DNA of 19,891 nucleotides from Fiminaster sp050874705 (GTDB lineage: Bacteria > Bacillota_I > Bacilli_A > RFN20 > CAG-826). The notes beneath the pieces are model-generated. The model made no database searches. It worked only from the letters and a program-made list of their open reading frames with translations, and had not been told where the DNA came from. How positions within the stretch are numbered: the first letter of the stretch is position 1; every line of letters begins with the position of its first letter. This document shows positions 1-7,113 of this stretch, piece after piece. The translations under genes and the position numbers were made by a program. The stretch lies in contig JBNMLE010000015.1 in the NCBI GenBank assembly GCA_050874705.1, positions 1-19,891 on the forward strand, read 5' to 3'.

Positions 1-1408
1 ATATAGATAATATTTCGAAAACATATGATATCTGAATAGAATTTGTTTGAGAAAATACATTAAATAATAATGGACCGACAAAATAAGATGTAAGTCCTAA
101 TATAATTCCTAAAATTAATATTTTAAGATTGTTAAAATTAAATATCATTTTGCTTGATGTTTTCCATGTAAATCCTAAAAGGAATATTAGTATTATTAAA
201 TCGCTTATAGATGTTGCAATTGCCACTCCAACAGCGGGCCTATTATTAAATATAACTAAGCCAAATAAAAGCGATAAACCGATATTAAGTAGTGAGCCAA
301 TAAGCATTGAATATAAATAGATTTTCTCTCTTTTTTGAGGAATTAATATTTGAGTATATATATTGTTTGATAATGAATATGTAACCATTAGTAGCGTTAA
401 TGCAATCAATATTGTACTTGCGTCATTATAACTACTTGAATCGTATGAACCTGATATTAATGAAGTAATAGGTGTAGCTAATGAACTCATTAAAGCAATT
501 GCTGGTATTGCAATTAATAAGCATATATTTGTGGAATATTTATTAATTTTTAAGAAATTATTCTGATCATCATTATGATAATATTGACTTGCTTTCGGCA
601 TAAATACGCTTGATAAAGAAATAAAGAAAGTTATGACTATATCAACGCCTTTCATTCCGACGGAATAGCTTCCAACAGACTTCTTGCTTTCATCAATTAA
701 ACCAAGAATAAATGAATCGGTTTTTGAATAAATTGCCGCACAAAAAGAAATACAAAATAGAATCAATAATGAAGGAAAATATTGTTTAAAATTATATTTT
801 TCAACTTTTTTAAATTTAACTAATTTCGGTAGATAAATTAGATTTGATAGCACAGTTAAAATAGTGGTCAAAGTAGTTATAAATGTATATGTATAAACAT
901 CATCTGGTCTTTTCACAAAAACAAATATTAATACATCAACAATACCTAAAATAATAATTGATCTAACCGCTAAATAAGTTTGTTTTTCAAGAGCGGTAAA
1001 AACCCATTCAAATGCAAAAACACTTGTTAAAAAATTAAGTGATAATATGAATATTAATGTTTGATTTAATTCTCCATTAAACGCTGGAACACTAAAAACA
1101 ATTATTATTAATAAGCCAAATGAAAGCAGAGTCATAACAGCTTGCATTATGAAAAATTCTTGCACTTTCATAGATAGTTTATTTGGATCATCTTTCACTT
1201 TAGCGCATTCTCTAATAGCGATATTTGGAATAGAAATTTTTGATAAAACTATAAAATAATAAACAAAAGATGTAGCCCATGAAAAATGTCCAAGCATTGA
1301 ATCGCCTAATATGCGACAAACAACAGGAAATGTAACAAATGAAAGCAAAGTCATTGTTATTGTTCGAATTAAATTTATAACAACATTTGTTTTAATTTCT
1401 TTGTTCAT
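1..1408 (-). CDS. Wzx-like polysaccharide flippase, 3' part cut off by the window edge
   Basis: This is an open minus-strand frame of 469 codons from the ATG at 1408-1406 that runs off the window with no stop. The protein begins MNKEIKTNVVINLIRT and is a chain of hydrophobic segments with few charges, typical of the Wzx/MurJ-like flippases of the MOP superfamily that move lipid-linked oligosaccharides across the membrane. The N-terminal part has a recognisable PVVCRILGDSMLGHFSWA stretch, matching the first helix pair of polysaccharide-export proteins. Members are usually about 480 residues, so only a few C-terminal residues should be missing. The neighbouring divergent glycosyltransferase supports a capsule or exopolysaccharide locus continuing to the left. 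The start has no Shine-Dalgarno; a TATACT box at 1422-1417 lies only 8 bases upstream of the ATG. The exact substrate cannot be deduced. Confidence 0.85.
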   Translation of the reverse strand, partial: MNKEIKTNVVINLIRTITMTLLSFVTFPVVCRILGDSMLGHFSWATSFVYYFIVLSKISIPNIAIRECAKVKDDPNKLSMKVQEFFIMQAVMTLLSFGLLIIIVFSVPAFNGELNQTLIFILSLNFLTSVFAFEWVFTALEKQTYLAVRSIIILGIVDVLIFVFVKRPDDVYTYTFITTLTTILTVLSNLIYLPKLVKFKKVEKYNFKQYFPSLLILFCISFCAAIYSKTDSFILGLIDESKKSVGSYSVGMKGVDIVITFFISLSSVFMPKASQYYHNDDQNNFLKINKYSTNICLLIAIPAIALMSSLATPITSLISGSYDSSSYNDASTILIALTLLMVTYSLSNNIYTQILIPQKREKIYLYSMLIGSLLNIGLSLLFGLVIFNNRPAVGVAIATSISDLIILIFLLGFTWKTSSKMIFNFNNLKILILGIILGLTSYFVGPLLFNVFSQTNSIQISYVFEILSI

Positions 1409-1416
1409 ATATTTAA

Positions 1417-1436
1417 AGTATAATTTATTCTATAAA
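1417..1436. promoter_or_regulatory. Divergent promoter region of flippase and glycosyltransferase
   Basis: The 51-base gap between the two divergent genes holds overlapping -10 boxes. The minus strand has TATACT (1422-1417), 8 bases from the flippase ATG. The plus strand has TATAAT (1419-1424) and TATAAA (1431-1436) ahead of the glycosyltransferase ATG at 1460. No convincing -35 was seen on either strand and neither gene has a Shine-Dalgarno. Confidence 0.45.
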
Positions 1437-1459
1437 ATTATTTAATTTGTTTTTATAAA

Positions 1460-2653
1460 ATGCGCATTCTAATTGTCTCTCAATACTATTATCCAGAATT
1501 AAACTCTGTTAGTTATATTGCTGAAGAGTTATTTAGACGCGGGCATGAGGTTAGTGTTATAACAGGAAAACCAAATTATGGTTTTAAAAAGATATTGCCA
1601 GAATATAAATCCATCAAAAAAGAGAATATAAATGGAGTTATTGTTCATAGAATTAATTTAAAACCAAGAAAAGATACTAGATTTTCTGTATATGAAAATT
1701 ATTTGTCTTTTTATTTTAATTCCAAAAGATTTATTTCTAAATTTAAAGAAAAATTTGATATTGTATTATCTTTCTCTTTATCGCCAGTTATTTCAATTGC
1801 ATCTGCGATAAAATATAGTAAGAAATTTAGTGTTCCACATTTATTAATATGTGAAGATTTGTGGCCAGAATCAACAGTGGTTACGCACGCTGTTAAAATG
1901 AATTCATTGACTTATAAAATTTTATATAAGTGGAGCAAAAAATTATACTCAGAGTGTGATGATATAGTTATATCCTCACCATCTTTTAAAAATTATTTTT
2001 ATGATATATTAAATATTAAAGACAAATCTTTTGAATATATAAATCAACCACCTTTAAAAAGTAAAAACGATTTCATTGAACCTGTTATTTATCCAAAGAA
2101 ACATAATTTTGTATATGCAGGAAATATAGGCAAACTCCAATTAGTGGATAATTTAATATCGGCGATTAAATTAACTGATGAAAATACTGTTTTACATTTA
2201 ATGGGCATGGGAAGTAGCTTGAATGAAGTTCTTAAAAGAATTAAAGATGAAAATCTTGAAGACAAAGTTTGCTATCATGGAGCACTTAAAATTGAAGAAG
2301 CAGAGAAATATTATATAAACGCTGATGCATTAATTGTTTCATTAAAAAATGAAGGATATGTTGGTAAAACTATCCCAAACAAAGCTGTTCAATATTTAAA
2401 ATACGGAAGACCTATTTTAGGAATAATTGAAGGCGATGCAAAAAAGATGTTAGAAGAAGCAAATGGTTCAGTTTTCTCTAGTGAAAATGTTAATGATATT
2501 GCTAATACAATGAAAACTATATCTATTATGAGTCAAGAAGAAAAAGATAACCTTGGAAAGAGTAATAGAACTTATTTTGATAATAATTTAACAATAAATA
2601 AAATTGTCGATAAATTAGAAAATAAACTTAAATTAATGATTGAGAATTTTTAA
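1460..2653 (+). CDS. GT4-family glycosyltransferase (WbuB/WcaI-like)
   Basis: The 397-residue protein starts MRILIVSQYYYPELN, the N-terminal Rossmann strand and loop typical of WbuB-like GT-B enzymes, followed by an EVSVITGKPNYG segment and the DLWPES motif near residue 135 that is common in this subfamily. The C-terminal nucleotide-sugar domain begins around residue 215 (NFVYAGNIGKLQ) and contains VGKTIPNKAVQYLKYGRPIL, the acidic/KxxxY region of GT4 enzymes. It probably adds one sugar to a lipid-linked surface glycan. No signal peptide or obvious membrane helix is visible, so it is presumably cytosolic or peripheral. The ATG lacks a Shine-Dalgarno (the preceding bases are TTTTTATAAA). The last 21 bases overlap the 3' end of the convergent glycosyltransferase gene. 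Sugar and linkage specificity are unknown. Confidence 0.85.
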   Translation: MRILIVSQYYYPELNSVSYIAEELFRRGHEVSVITGKPNYGFKKILPEYKSIKKENINGVIVHRINLKPRKDTRFSVYENYLSFYFNSKRFISKFKEKFDIVLSFSLSPVISIASAIKYSKKFSVPHLLICEDLWPESTVVTHAVKMNSLTYKILYKWSKKLYSECDDIVISSPSFKNYFYDILNIKDKSFEYINQPPLKSKNDFIEPVIYPKKHNFVYAGNIGKLQLVDNLISAIKLTDENTVLHLMGMGSSLNEVLKRIKDENLEDKVCYHGALKIEEAEKYYINADALIVSLKNEGYVGKTIPNKAVQYLKYGRPILGIIEGDAKKMLEEANGSVFSSENVNDIANTMKTISIMSQEEKDNLGKSNRTYFDNNLTINKIVDKLENKLKLMIENF

Positions 2654-3718
2654 ATGGTCTTGAATCATTTGTTCAATCGTATTCTCTTTTGCGACTTTCA
2701 AGCAATTTTCTTTTTTAATATTTTTAATATCTTCAAGCGCTTTATCGATTGATAAGTGGTCTATATTTTTAATAAATATTCCATTGTAACCATCTTTAAT
2801 TAATTTTTTCGATGAATTAATGTTGATTGATGAAATAATTGGTAGCCCTTGTGACATTGATTCATTTATTACATGTCCGTATATATCTTCGTTGCTTGGA
2901 AATATAAATCCGTCAGCGATTTTATAATATTCAAATAATGTATTTCTACCGCAAAAGCCCATTAATTTTATATTATTTAGTTTATTTTTGTTAATGTAAT
3001 TTTGTATTTCTTTTCGTTGTTTGCCATCGCCAAATATTAATAGAAGTTTCGCTTCATCTTTTGTCCAATTTTTTACTAAATTAAAATAATTTTTTCTTTT
3101 AATTAATTGACCCGCGGAAATGTAGATTTCTTTATGCAATGAGTCAAGATTTAGTCTCTTTTTTAAAGTATCAGTTTCATTTTGGGTTAATGGTTTATTT
3201 AAAACTTCATTTTGATAAATTGTTGAATATGTATAATTGTGAATTTTATTTATGTCCGCTCCATAATAGATAAGATATTTATTTGAATTTTCATCAGGAG
3301 AAAAATACATATTCGCGCCTGAAATGTATTTAGTTTTTATATATTTTTTAAGTGACAATTCTTTTTCTTTGATTATCCCACCGTTTATATATAAGCAATA
3401 TGGTATTTTTTTCTTCTTTAGATATTTTATTGCTACCATTTCAGCGAATGTGGAATAGCCATTCATAATTATCAAATCGTATTTATTCTTTTTAATATGA
3501 TTTTTAATTCCATTAGAAACAAAATTCTCATTTCCAATTTTTATTCCATTAATTGCAATAGTTTTGAATTTATATTCTTTTTCAAAATAAAAACTATTTT
3601 GTCTATCTTTATTTAGGTTTCTTTCAAAAATAACAGTTAAATCAAAATATTTATTCAGTTCATTTAAAAGTCTAACTTTATATGGTGCAGGATGATTAAA
3701 TACGAATAATATTTTCAT
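2633..3718 (-). CDS. GT4-family glycosyltransferase
   Basis: The 361-residue protein opens MKILFVFNHPAPYKVRLLNE, the usual acceptor-domain start of GT-B glycosyltransferases. The donor domain is clear: ISAGQLIKRKNYFNLV near residue 200, LLIFGDGKQRKEIQ near 227, and a GT4 signature further on (FIFPSNEDIYGHVINESM, then GLPIISS) with the E-x7-E-like pair that contacts the nucleotide sugar. It likely extends the same surface polysaccharide as the neighbouring glycosyltransferase and flippase. The start codon lacks a Shine-Dalgarno; AT-rich -10-like boxes (TATAAT 3738-3733, TAAAAT 3731-3726) lie 14 and 7 bases upstream, so the leader is at most about 8 bases. The stop lies inside the 3' end of the convergent gene. 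Substrate unknown. Confidence 0.85.
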   Translation of the reverse strand: MKILFVFNHPAPYKVRLLNELNKYFDLTVIFERNLNKDRQNSFYFEKEYKFKTIAINGIKIGNENFVSNGIKNHIKKNKYDLIIMNGYSTFAEMVAIKYLKKKKIPYCLYINGGIIKEKELSLKKYIKTKYISGANMYFSPDENSNKYLIYYGADINKIHNYTYSTIYQNEVLNKPLTQNETDTLKKRLNLDSLHKEIYISAGQLIKRKNYFNLVKNWTKDEAKLLLIFGDGKQRKEIQNYINKNKLNNIKLMGFCGRNTLFEYYKIADGFIFPSNEDIYGHVINESMSQGLPIISSININSSKKLIKDGYNGIFIKNIDHLSIDKALEDIKNIKKENCLKVAKENTIEQMIQDHLKILNH

Positions 3719-3755
3719 AAGTTGTATTTTATATTATAAAACAAAGAGATTTGTA

Positions 3756-3770
3756 TGCGATAATTTAAAT
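3756..3770 (+). promoter_or_regulatory. Extended -10 promoter of ung, start probably leaderless
   Basis: TGC at 3756-3758 followed by GATAAT at 3759-3764 forms an extended -10 element. Only six bases (TTAAAT) separate it from the ATG at 3771, which puts the expected transcription start on or next to the A of the start codon. There is no Shine-Dalgarno and no good -35. Confidence 0.55.
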
Positions 3771-4430
3771 ATGATAAATGAATGGAATGAGTTTTTTGCC
3801 TCAATTAAAAATAATGAATACACAAAAGAACTAAATAATTTTCTTGATGAAGAATATGAGAATCATATTATTTATCCTTCAAGAGAAAATATGTTTAATG
3901 CATTTAAATATACATCTCCAAAAGACATCAAAGTTGTTATAATCGGTCAAGATCCTTATCATGAACCAAATCAAGCAATGGGCTTATCTTTTTCTGTTCC
4001 AAGTGGAGAAAGACTTCCACCTTCATTAATTAACATATATAAAGAAATTAGTAACGATTTAAATATTGATATGAAAAATGATGGTGATTTGACTTACTTA
4101 GCAAAACAAGGTGTTTTATTGATCAATGCTTATTTAACTGTTAGAAAAGGTGAACCATTATCTCATCATATAAAACAATACGATTTATTTATGAAAGATT
4201 TGATTAATTATATAAATAATCTAAATCAACCAATCGTATTTATGTTGTGGGGTAACTTTGCAAAGAAATATAAAAAATATTTAACAAATCCTAAATTTTT
4301 AATTCTTGAAAGCGTTCATCCTTCTCCTTTGGGCGCGAATAAAGGCGGATGGTTTAATCAACATCAATTTTCAAAATGTAATGCCTTTCTTAATGAAAAT
4401 CATTTGAAACCTATTGATTGGAAAAATTAA
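3771..4430 (+). CDS. ung: Uracil-DNA glycosylase, family 1
   Basis: This enzyme removes uracil from DNA to start base excision repair. The 219-residue length is normal for family 1. Motif 1 is intact, GQDPYHEPNQAMGLSFSVP near residues 59-77, with the catalytic Asp of GQDPYH. The uracil-binding stretch LLINAYLTVRKGEPLSH lies near residues 121-137. Motif 2, VHPSPLGAN, near residue 183 carries the catalytic His and the DNA-intercalating Leu. The residues after motif 2 (KGGWFNQHQF) differ from the common RGFFGCxHF form but keep the pattern. It is a single gene between the polysaccharide locus and the thiamine transporter, with an extended -10 directly in front of the ATG. The promoter of the next unit overlaps its 3' end. 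Confidence 0.97.
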   Translation: MINEWNEFFASIKNNEYTKELNNFLDEEYENHIIYPSRENMFNAFKYTSPKDIKVVIIGQDPYHEPNQAMGLSFSVPSGERLPPSLINIYKEISNDLNIDMKNDGDLTYLAKQGVLLINAYLTVRKGEPLSHHIKQYDLFMKDLINYINNLNQPIVFMLWGNFAKKYKKYLTNPKFLILESVHPSPLGANKGGWFNQHQFSKCNAFLNENHLKPIDWKN

Positions 4431-4441
4431 AAGAATATAAT
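4414..4441 (+). promoter_or_regulatory. Promoter of the TPP riboswitch-thiT unit
   Basis: TTGATT (4414-4419), a 16-base spacer and a perfect TATAAT (4436-4441) form a good housekeeping-type promoter that starts inside the last codons of ung. The expected transcription start near 4448 is immediately before the ACCG that forms the 5' side of riboswitch helix P2, leaving little room for a P1 helix. Confidence 0.6.
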
Positions 4442-4445
4442 CAAA

Positions 4446-4571
4446 TTAACCGGAGCTTCTTACTAGAGGCTGAGAGGAACTTAATTGAGAGTTCGACGGT
4501 ACCTGATCTAGGTAATGCTAGCGGAGGTGAGTTTTTTGTTTAGATTCCTCCATTAGCAATGGAGGATTTTT
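4446..4571 (+). promoter_or_regulatory. TPP riboswitch (THI box) with Shine-Dalgarno-sequestering hairpin
   Basis: The conserved THI-box cores are present: CTGAGA following the P3 hairpin (GCTTCT, loop TACT, AGAGGC), and ACCTGATCTAGGTAATGC followed by TAGCGGAGG (about 4501-4527). P2 can form from ACCG (4449-4452) and CGGT (4496-4499). Downstream, CCTCCATT (4547-4554) and AATGGAGG (4558-4565) make a perfect 8-bp hairpin that buries the Shine-Dalgarno of thiT. The same CCTCC can instead pair with GGAGG of the aptamer (4523-4527). The likely logic is that TPP-bound aptamer leaves CCTCC free to hide the Shine-Dalgarno, and free aptamer captures CCTCC and lets thiT be translated. The aptamer is seen directly; the switching model is inferred. 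Confidence 0.93.
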
Positions 4572-5591
4572 ATGGAAAATGAAAACAAATTTATGAAAAT
4601 ATTTAAGTCATTTTTGCCTTTAATATTTTCTATTATCGCCATTGCATTTTTGTTTGGAACAATTTTAACCTACAAAATTAAATATGTTCCTGATGGCGCT
4701 GAAGAAGCTATTAAAGAGAGCTTTAATTTCAATTTGATTAATGCTTTTGATGCTTCATTAACACCAAGCTGGACAATTATTACAATTTTAGTTTTGCTTG
4801 GTTTAGGTGGACTAGTTCCATTACTAACGCTTATTAAAAATGACAAAATGAAAGAATATGTAGCTATCATTGCCACATTCTCATTTCTTTTTGCTATTTG
4901 TCTTTTAGTAGCTTACAAAGAATTATTTGTTTATTTTGCACAAGATTTAATTGCTCATTTCTATAGTGCGGATATTGGCTATGGTGTTTCACTTGCAATT
5001 TTATTCTCTGTTTGCGGTGCTTTTTCTTCATTATTAACATCAAATAAAAAATATGGTGATAATGTTCAAGGCATTGTTGAAGATGCAGTACTTATTGCCC
5101 TTGCATTTGTATTAAATTTTGTCAAATTACCAATTTCTGCTGGTCCAGGATCAATAAATTTTCAAATGCTTCCTTTATTCTTAATCGCTCTTCGTAGAGG
5201 ACCGCTTCATGGTTTAATAGCTGGTGGTGTTGTATATGGATTTTTAACTTGTATGACTGATGGCTATGGTTTCCAAACTTATCCATTTGATTATTTAATT
5301 GGTTTTGGTTCTGTTGCCATTTTAGGTTTCTTCAAAAACTATATCATGGATGAAAATAAGAATTTTGCTTTAAGAGAGCTTGTTCTTTTTTGCGCATGTT
5401 TAGGTTCAACATTTATTCGTTTTATCGGTTCAAGTGTTAGTTCAATGGTTTTCTATGGATTATCATTTCCTGATGCACTTATCTATAACATCATATATAT
5501 TCCTGTTTCTGGTTTAATTGCAGCAGTTGTAATCATGGCTGCTTTATATCCAATCACAATTATTAATAATCGTTTTCCAGTAAAACAATAA
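4572..5591 (+). CDS. thiT: ThiT-type thiamine ECF transporter S component with N-terminal membrane extension
   Basis: The protein is the substrate-binding S component that captures thiamine and works with a shared ECF energizing module not present in the window. Residues about 168-332 match the ThiT family: LPISAGPGSINFQMLPLFLI, then ALRRGPLHGLIAGGVVYGFL, TYPFDYLIGFG, and RFIGSSVSSMVFYG, within about six helices. ThiT alone is normally around 190 residues, but this protein has 339. The first 160 residues add about four extra membrane segments (near 14-33, 66-88, 96-114 and 137-155) that I do not recognise. The TPP riboswitch directly upstream strongly supports the thiamine assignment. The start is fixed by GGAGG at 4561-4565, six bases before the ATG. 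Confidence 0.88.
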   Translation: MENENKFMKIFKSFLPLIFSIIAIAFLFGTILTYKIKYVPDGAEEAIKESFNFNLINAFDASLTPSWTIITILVLLGLGGLVPLLTLIKNDKMKEYVAIIATFSFLFAICLLVAYKELFVYFAQDLIAHFYSADIGYGVSLAILFSVCGAFSSLLTSNKKYGDNVQGIVEDAVLIALAFVLNFVKLPISAGPGSINFQMLPLFLIALRRGPLHGLIAGGVVYGFLTCMTDGYGFQTYPFDYLIGFGSVAILGFFKNYIMDENKNFALRELVLFCACLGSTFIRFIGSSVSSMVFYGLSFPDALIYNIIYIPVSGLIAAVVIMAALYPITIINNRFPVKQ

Positions 5592-5598
5592 AATTTTA

Positions 5599-5626
5599 TT
5601 TACAGTTATATTCCTTTAATTATAAT
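5599..5626 (+). promoter_or_regulatory. Promoter of the MATE exporter gene
   Basis: TTTACA (5599-5604), a 16-base spacer and TATAAT (5621-5626) form a near-consensus promoter. The predicted transcription start (about 5633) falls on the upstream ATG at 5632, which argues for the later ATG at 5653 as the real start. Confidence 0.65.
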
Positions 5627-5652
5627 AATTAATGCTTTTAGGAGTGGATGAT

Positions 5653-7017
5653 ATGACTTTAAGCAAAGAAGAATTATTATTTGGAAAACAAAAAGTATTT
5701 AAAACGTTACTAAAAATAGCGCCTCCTTTAATGATCGCTCAGCTTATTCAAGCTCTTTATAACATTGTTGATTCATTATTTGTTGGTCATTATAGCGATA
5801 GCGCTTTAAGTGCATTAAGTATTATCTACCCATATCAATATATCGCCATTGCTTTATCTATTATGATTGGTGTTGGCGTTAATACTTTTATGGCAAAGCA
5901 ACTCGCTTTAAATGATGAGAAAAAATCAGATAATACAGTTTTCGTTGGTGCGTTTTTATCCGTAATTTGCTGGGTTTTATTTGCGGTTATTTCTATTTTT
6001 CTTATTAAACCTTATGTTACTTTAATGTCGAAAAATGAAGCCACGATTAATGATGGAGTAAGTTATGGATTAATAACATGTGTTAAAAGTTTATTCATAT
6101 TTCTTGAAGCAACATTTTCTCGTTCTCATCAAGCACGCGGGAATATGATCCAACCAATGATTGGTCAAGTAGCGGGCGCAGTTACAAATATAATTCTTGA
6201 TCCAATTTTGATTTTCGGGTGGTGGATTTTTCCTGAGATGGGCGTTATGGGCGCCGCTATCGCGACAGTTATTGGCCAACTTGTTGCCTTCCTTATAAGT
6301 TTATATAAAGGATTTAGAAAGTCTCCTTCATTTAAAGAATATGGATTTTATATTAAAAATATTTTTCTATATGGATATTCGGCTGGTTTTCAACAAATAT
6401 TATTTAGTGTTTATATCATTGCCCTTGATTTAATTCTCGCTAAATTTGGCGATAATGCAATTAATGTTCTAGGACTTTATTATAAATTACAAAGTTTCTT
6501 CTTTATTCCTGTTTTTGGATTAACTACGTGTATTATTCCGTTTTTGTCATTCAATATTACAAGGAATGAATATGATAGATGTCGACAGATTATGAAATAT
6601 ACATGGATAATATCTGCGGCATTTATGGTTATTGGGACTATTTGTTTTATATTTATCCCTGAACCTCTTATGAGAATATTTACTAATAATAGCGAAACTA
6701 TTGAATTAGGGAAAATTGCTTTTCCTATTATTGGTTCTTCTTTTATGAGTGCGGTATTTTCACTTTCAACTCCAACATTTTTTCAAGCAACTGGTAAAGG
6801 TGTTAAAAGCACTATACTTGTTATTTTAAGGCAGCTTGTTTTATTAGTTCCAATCATGTTTGCGTTTTCTTTTGTTGGAGTTAATTATGTTTGGATTGCT
6901 TTTCCAATTTCAGAAACTGTTACTGGTTTAGTGGGAATTATTTTATATGTTTTTCAAATTAAAAAATGGAAAAATATCAATAATTCAAATAAAAATGCAG
7001 AAGTTGCAGCAAAATAA
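5653..7017 (+). CDS. MATE-family multidrug/sodium antiporter
   Basis: A protein of 454 residues with about 12 hydrophobic helices. It has the MATE repeat features: an N-terminal LLKIAPPLMIAQLIQALYNI segment followed by VDSLFVGHYSDSALSALS in the first half, and GYSAGFQQILFSVYIIALD opening the second half, with GLYYKLQSFFFIPVFGL and PTFFQATGKG later. This family exports cationic drugs or metabolites using Na+ or H+. I chose ATG 5653 (MTLSKEELLFG) because AGGAG at 5640-5644 sits 8 bases before it; an in-frame ATG at 5632 lies at the predicted transcription start and has no ribosome binding site. It has its own promoter, so it need not be co-expressed with thiT. The exported compound is unknown. 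Confidence 0.92.
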   Translation: MTLSKEELLFGKQKVFKTLLKIAPPLMIAQLIQALYNIVDSLFVGHYSDSALSALSIIYPYQYIAIALSIMIGVGVNTFMAKQLALNDEKKSDNTVFVGAFLSVICWVLFAVISIFLIKPYVTLMSKNEATINDGVSYGLITCVKSLFIFLEATFSRSHQARGNMIQPMIGQVAGAVTNIILDPILIFGWWIFPEMGVMGAAIATVIGQLVAFLISLYKGFRKSPSFKEYGFYIKNIFLYGYSAGFQQILFSVYIIALDLILAKFGDNAINVLGLYYKLQSFFFIPVFGLTTCIIPFLSFNITRNEYDRCRQIMKYTWIISAAFMVIGTICFIFIPEPLMRIFTNNSETIELGKIAFPIIGSSFMSAVFSLSTPTFFQATGKGVKSTILVILRQLVLLVPIMFAFSFVGVNYVWIAFPISETVTGLVGIILYVFQIKKWKNINNSNKNAEVAAK

Positions 7018-7042
7018 AACTTATTTTTTGTTTCAATCACAT

Positions 7043-7060
7043 ACATATTTATAAATATGT
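7043..7060. repeat. Perfect 18-base AT-rich palindrome after the MATE gene
   Basis: ACATATTTATAAATATGT is a perfect palindrome, followed by TTTAT. It could fold into a weak 7-bp hairpin acting as a terminator for the upstream gene, or be a dimeric-protein binding site close to the next promoter. It is very AT-rich, so chance is a real alternative. Confidence 0.35.
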
Positions 7061-7084
7061 TTTATCGCTTTATTATTGTTTTTG

Positions 7085-7106
7085 TGCTATATTCCTTTTA
7101 AGGAAG
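7085..7106 (+). promoter_or_regulatory. Extended -10 promoter and RBS of the DUF3137-like gene
   Basis: TGC (7085-7087) directly followed by TATATT (7088-7093) is an extended -10. The expected start near 7100 meets the AAGGAAG Shine-Dalgarno (7100-7106), 7 bases before the ATG at 7114, giving a leader of only about 14 bases. Confidence 0.55.
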
Positions 7107-7113
7107 TTTTAAT

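Noticed and set aside
129..320. Plus-strand open frame of 63 codons inside the flippase region
   Set aside because: It lies opposite a continuous 469-codon minus-strand frame with clear membrane-protein character, and has no ribosome binding site.
4670..4876. Minus-strand open frame within thiT
   Set aside because: It is a shadow of a conserved membrane protein gene, without a ribosome binding site or promoter.
6091..6279. Minus-strand frame of 62 codons within the MATE gene
   Set aside because: Rare-residue-rich translation (Cys, His, Asn runs) and location opposite a well-conserved gene indicate a shadow.
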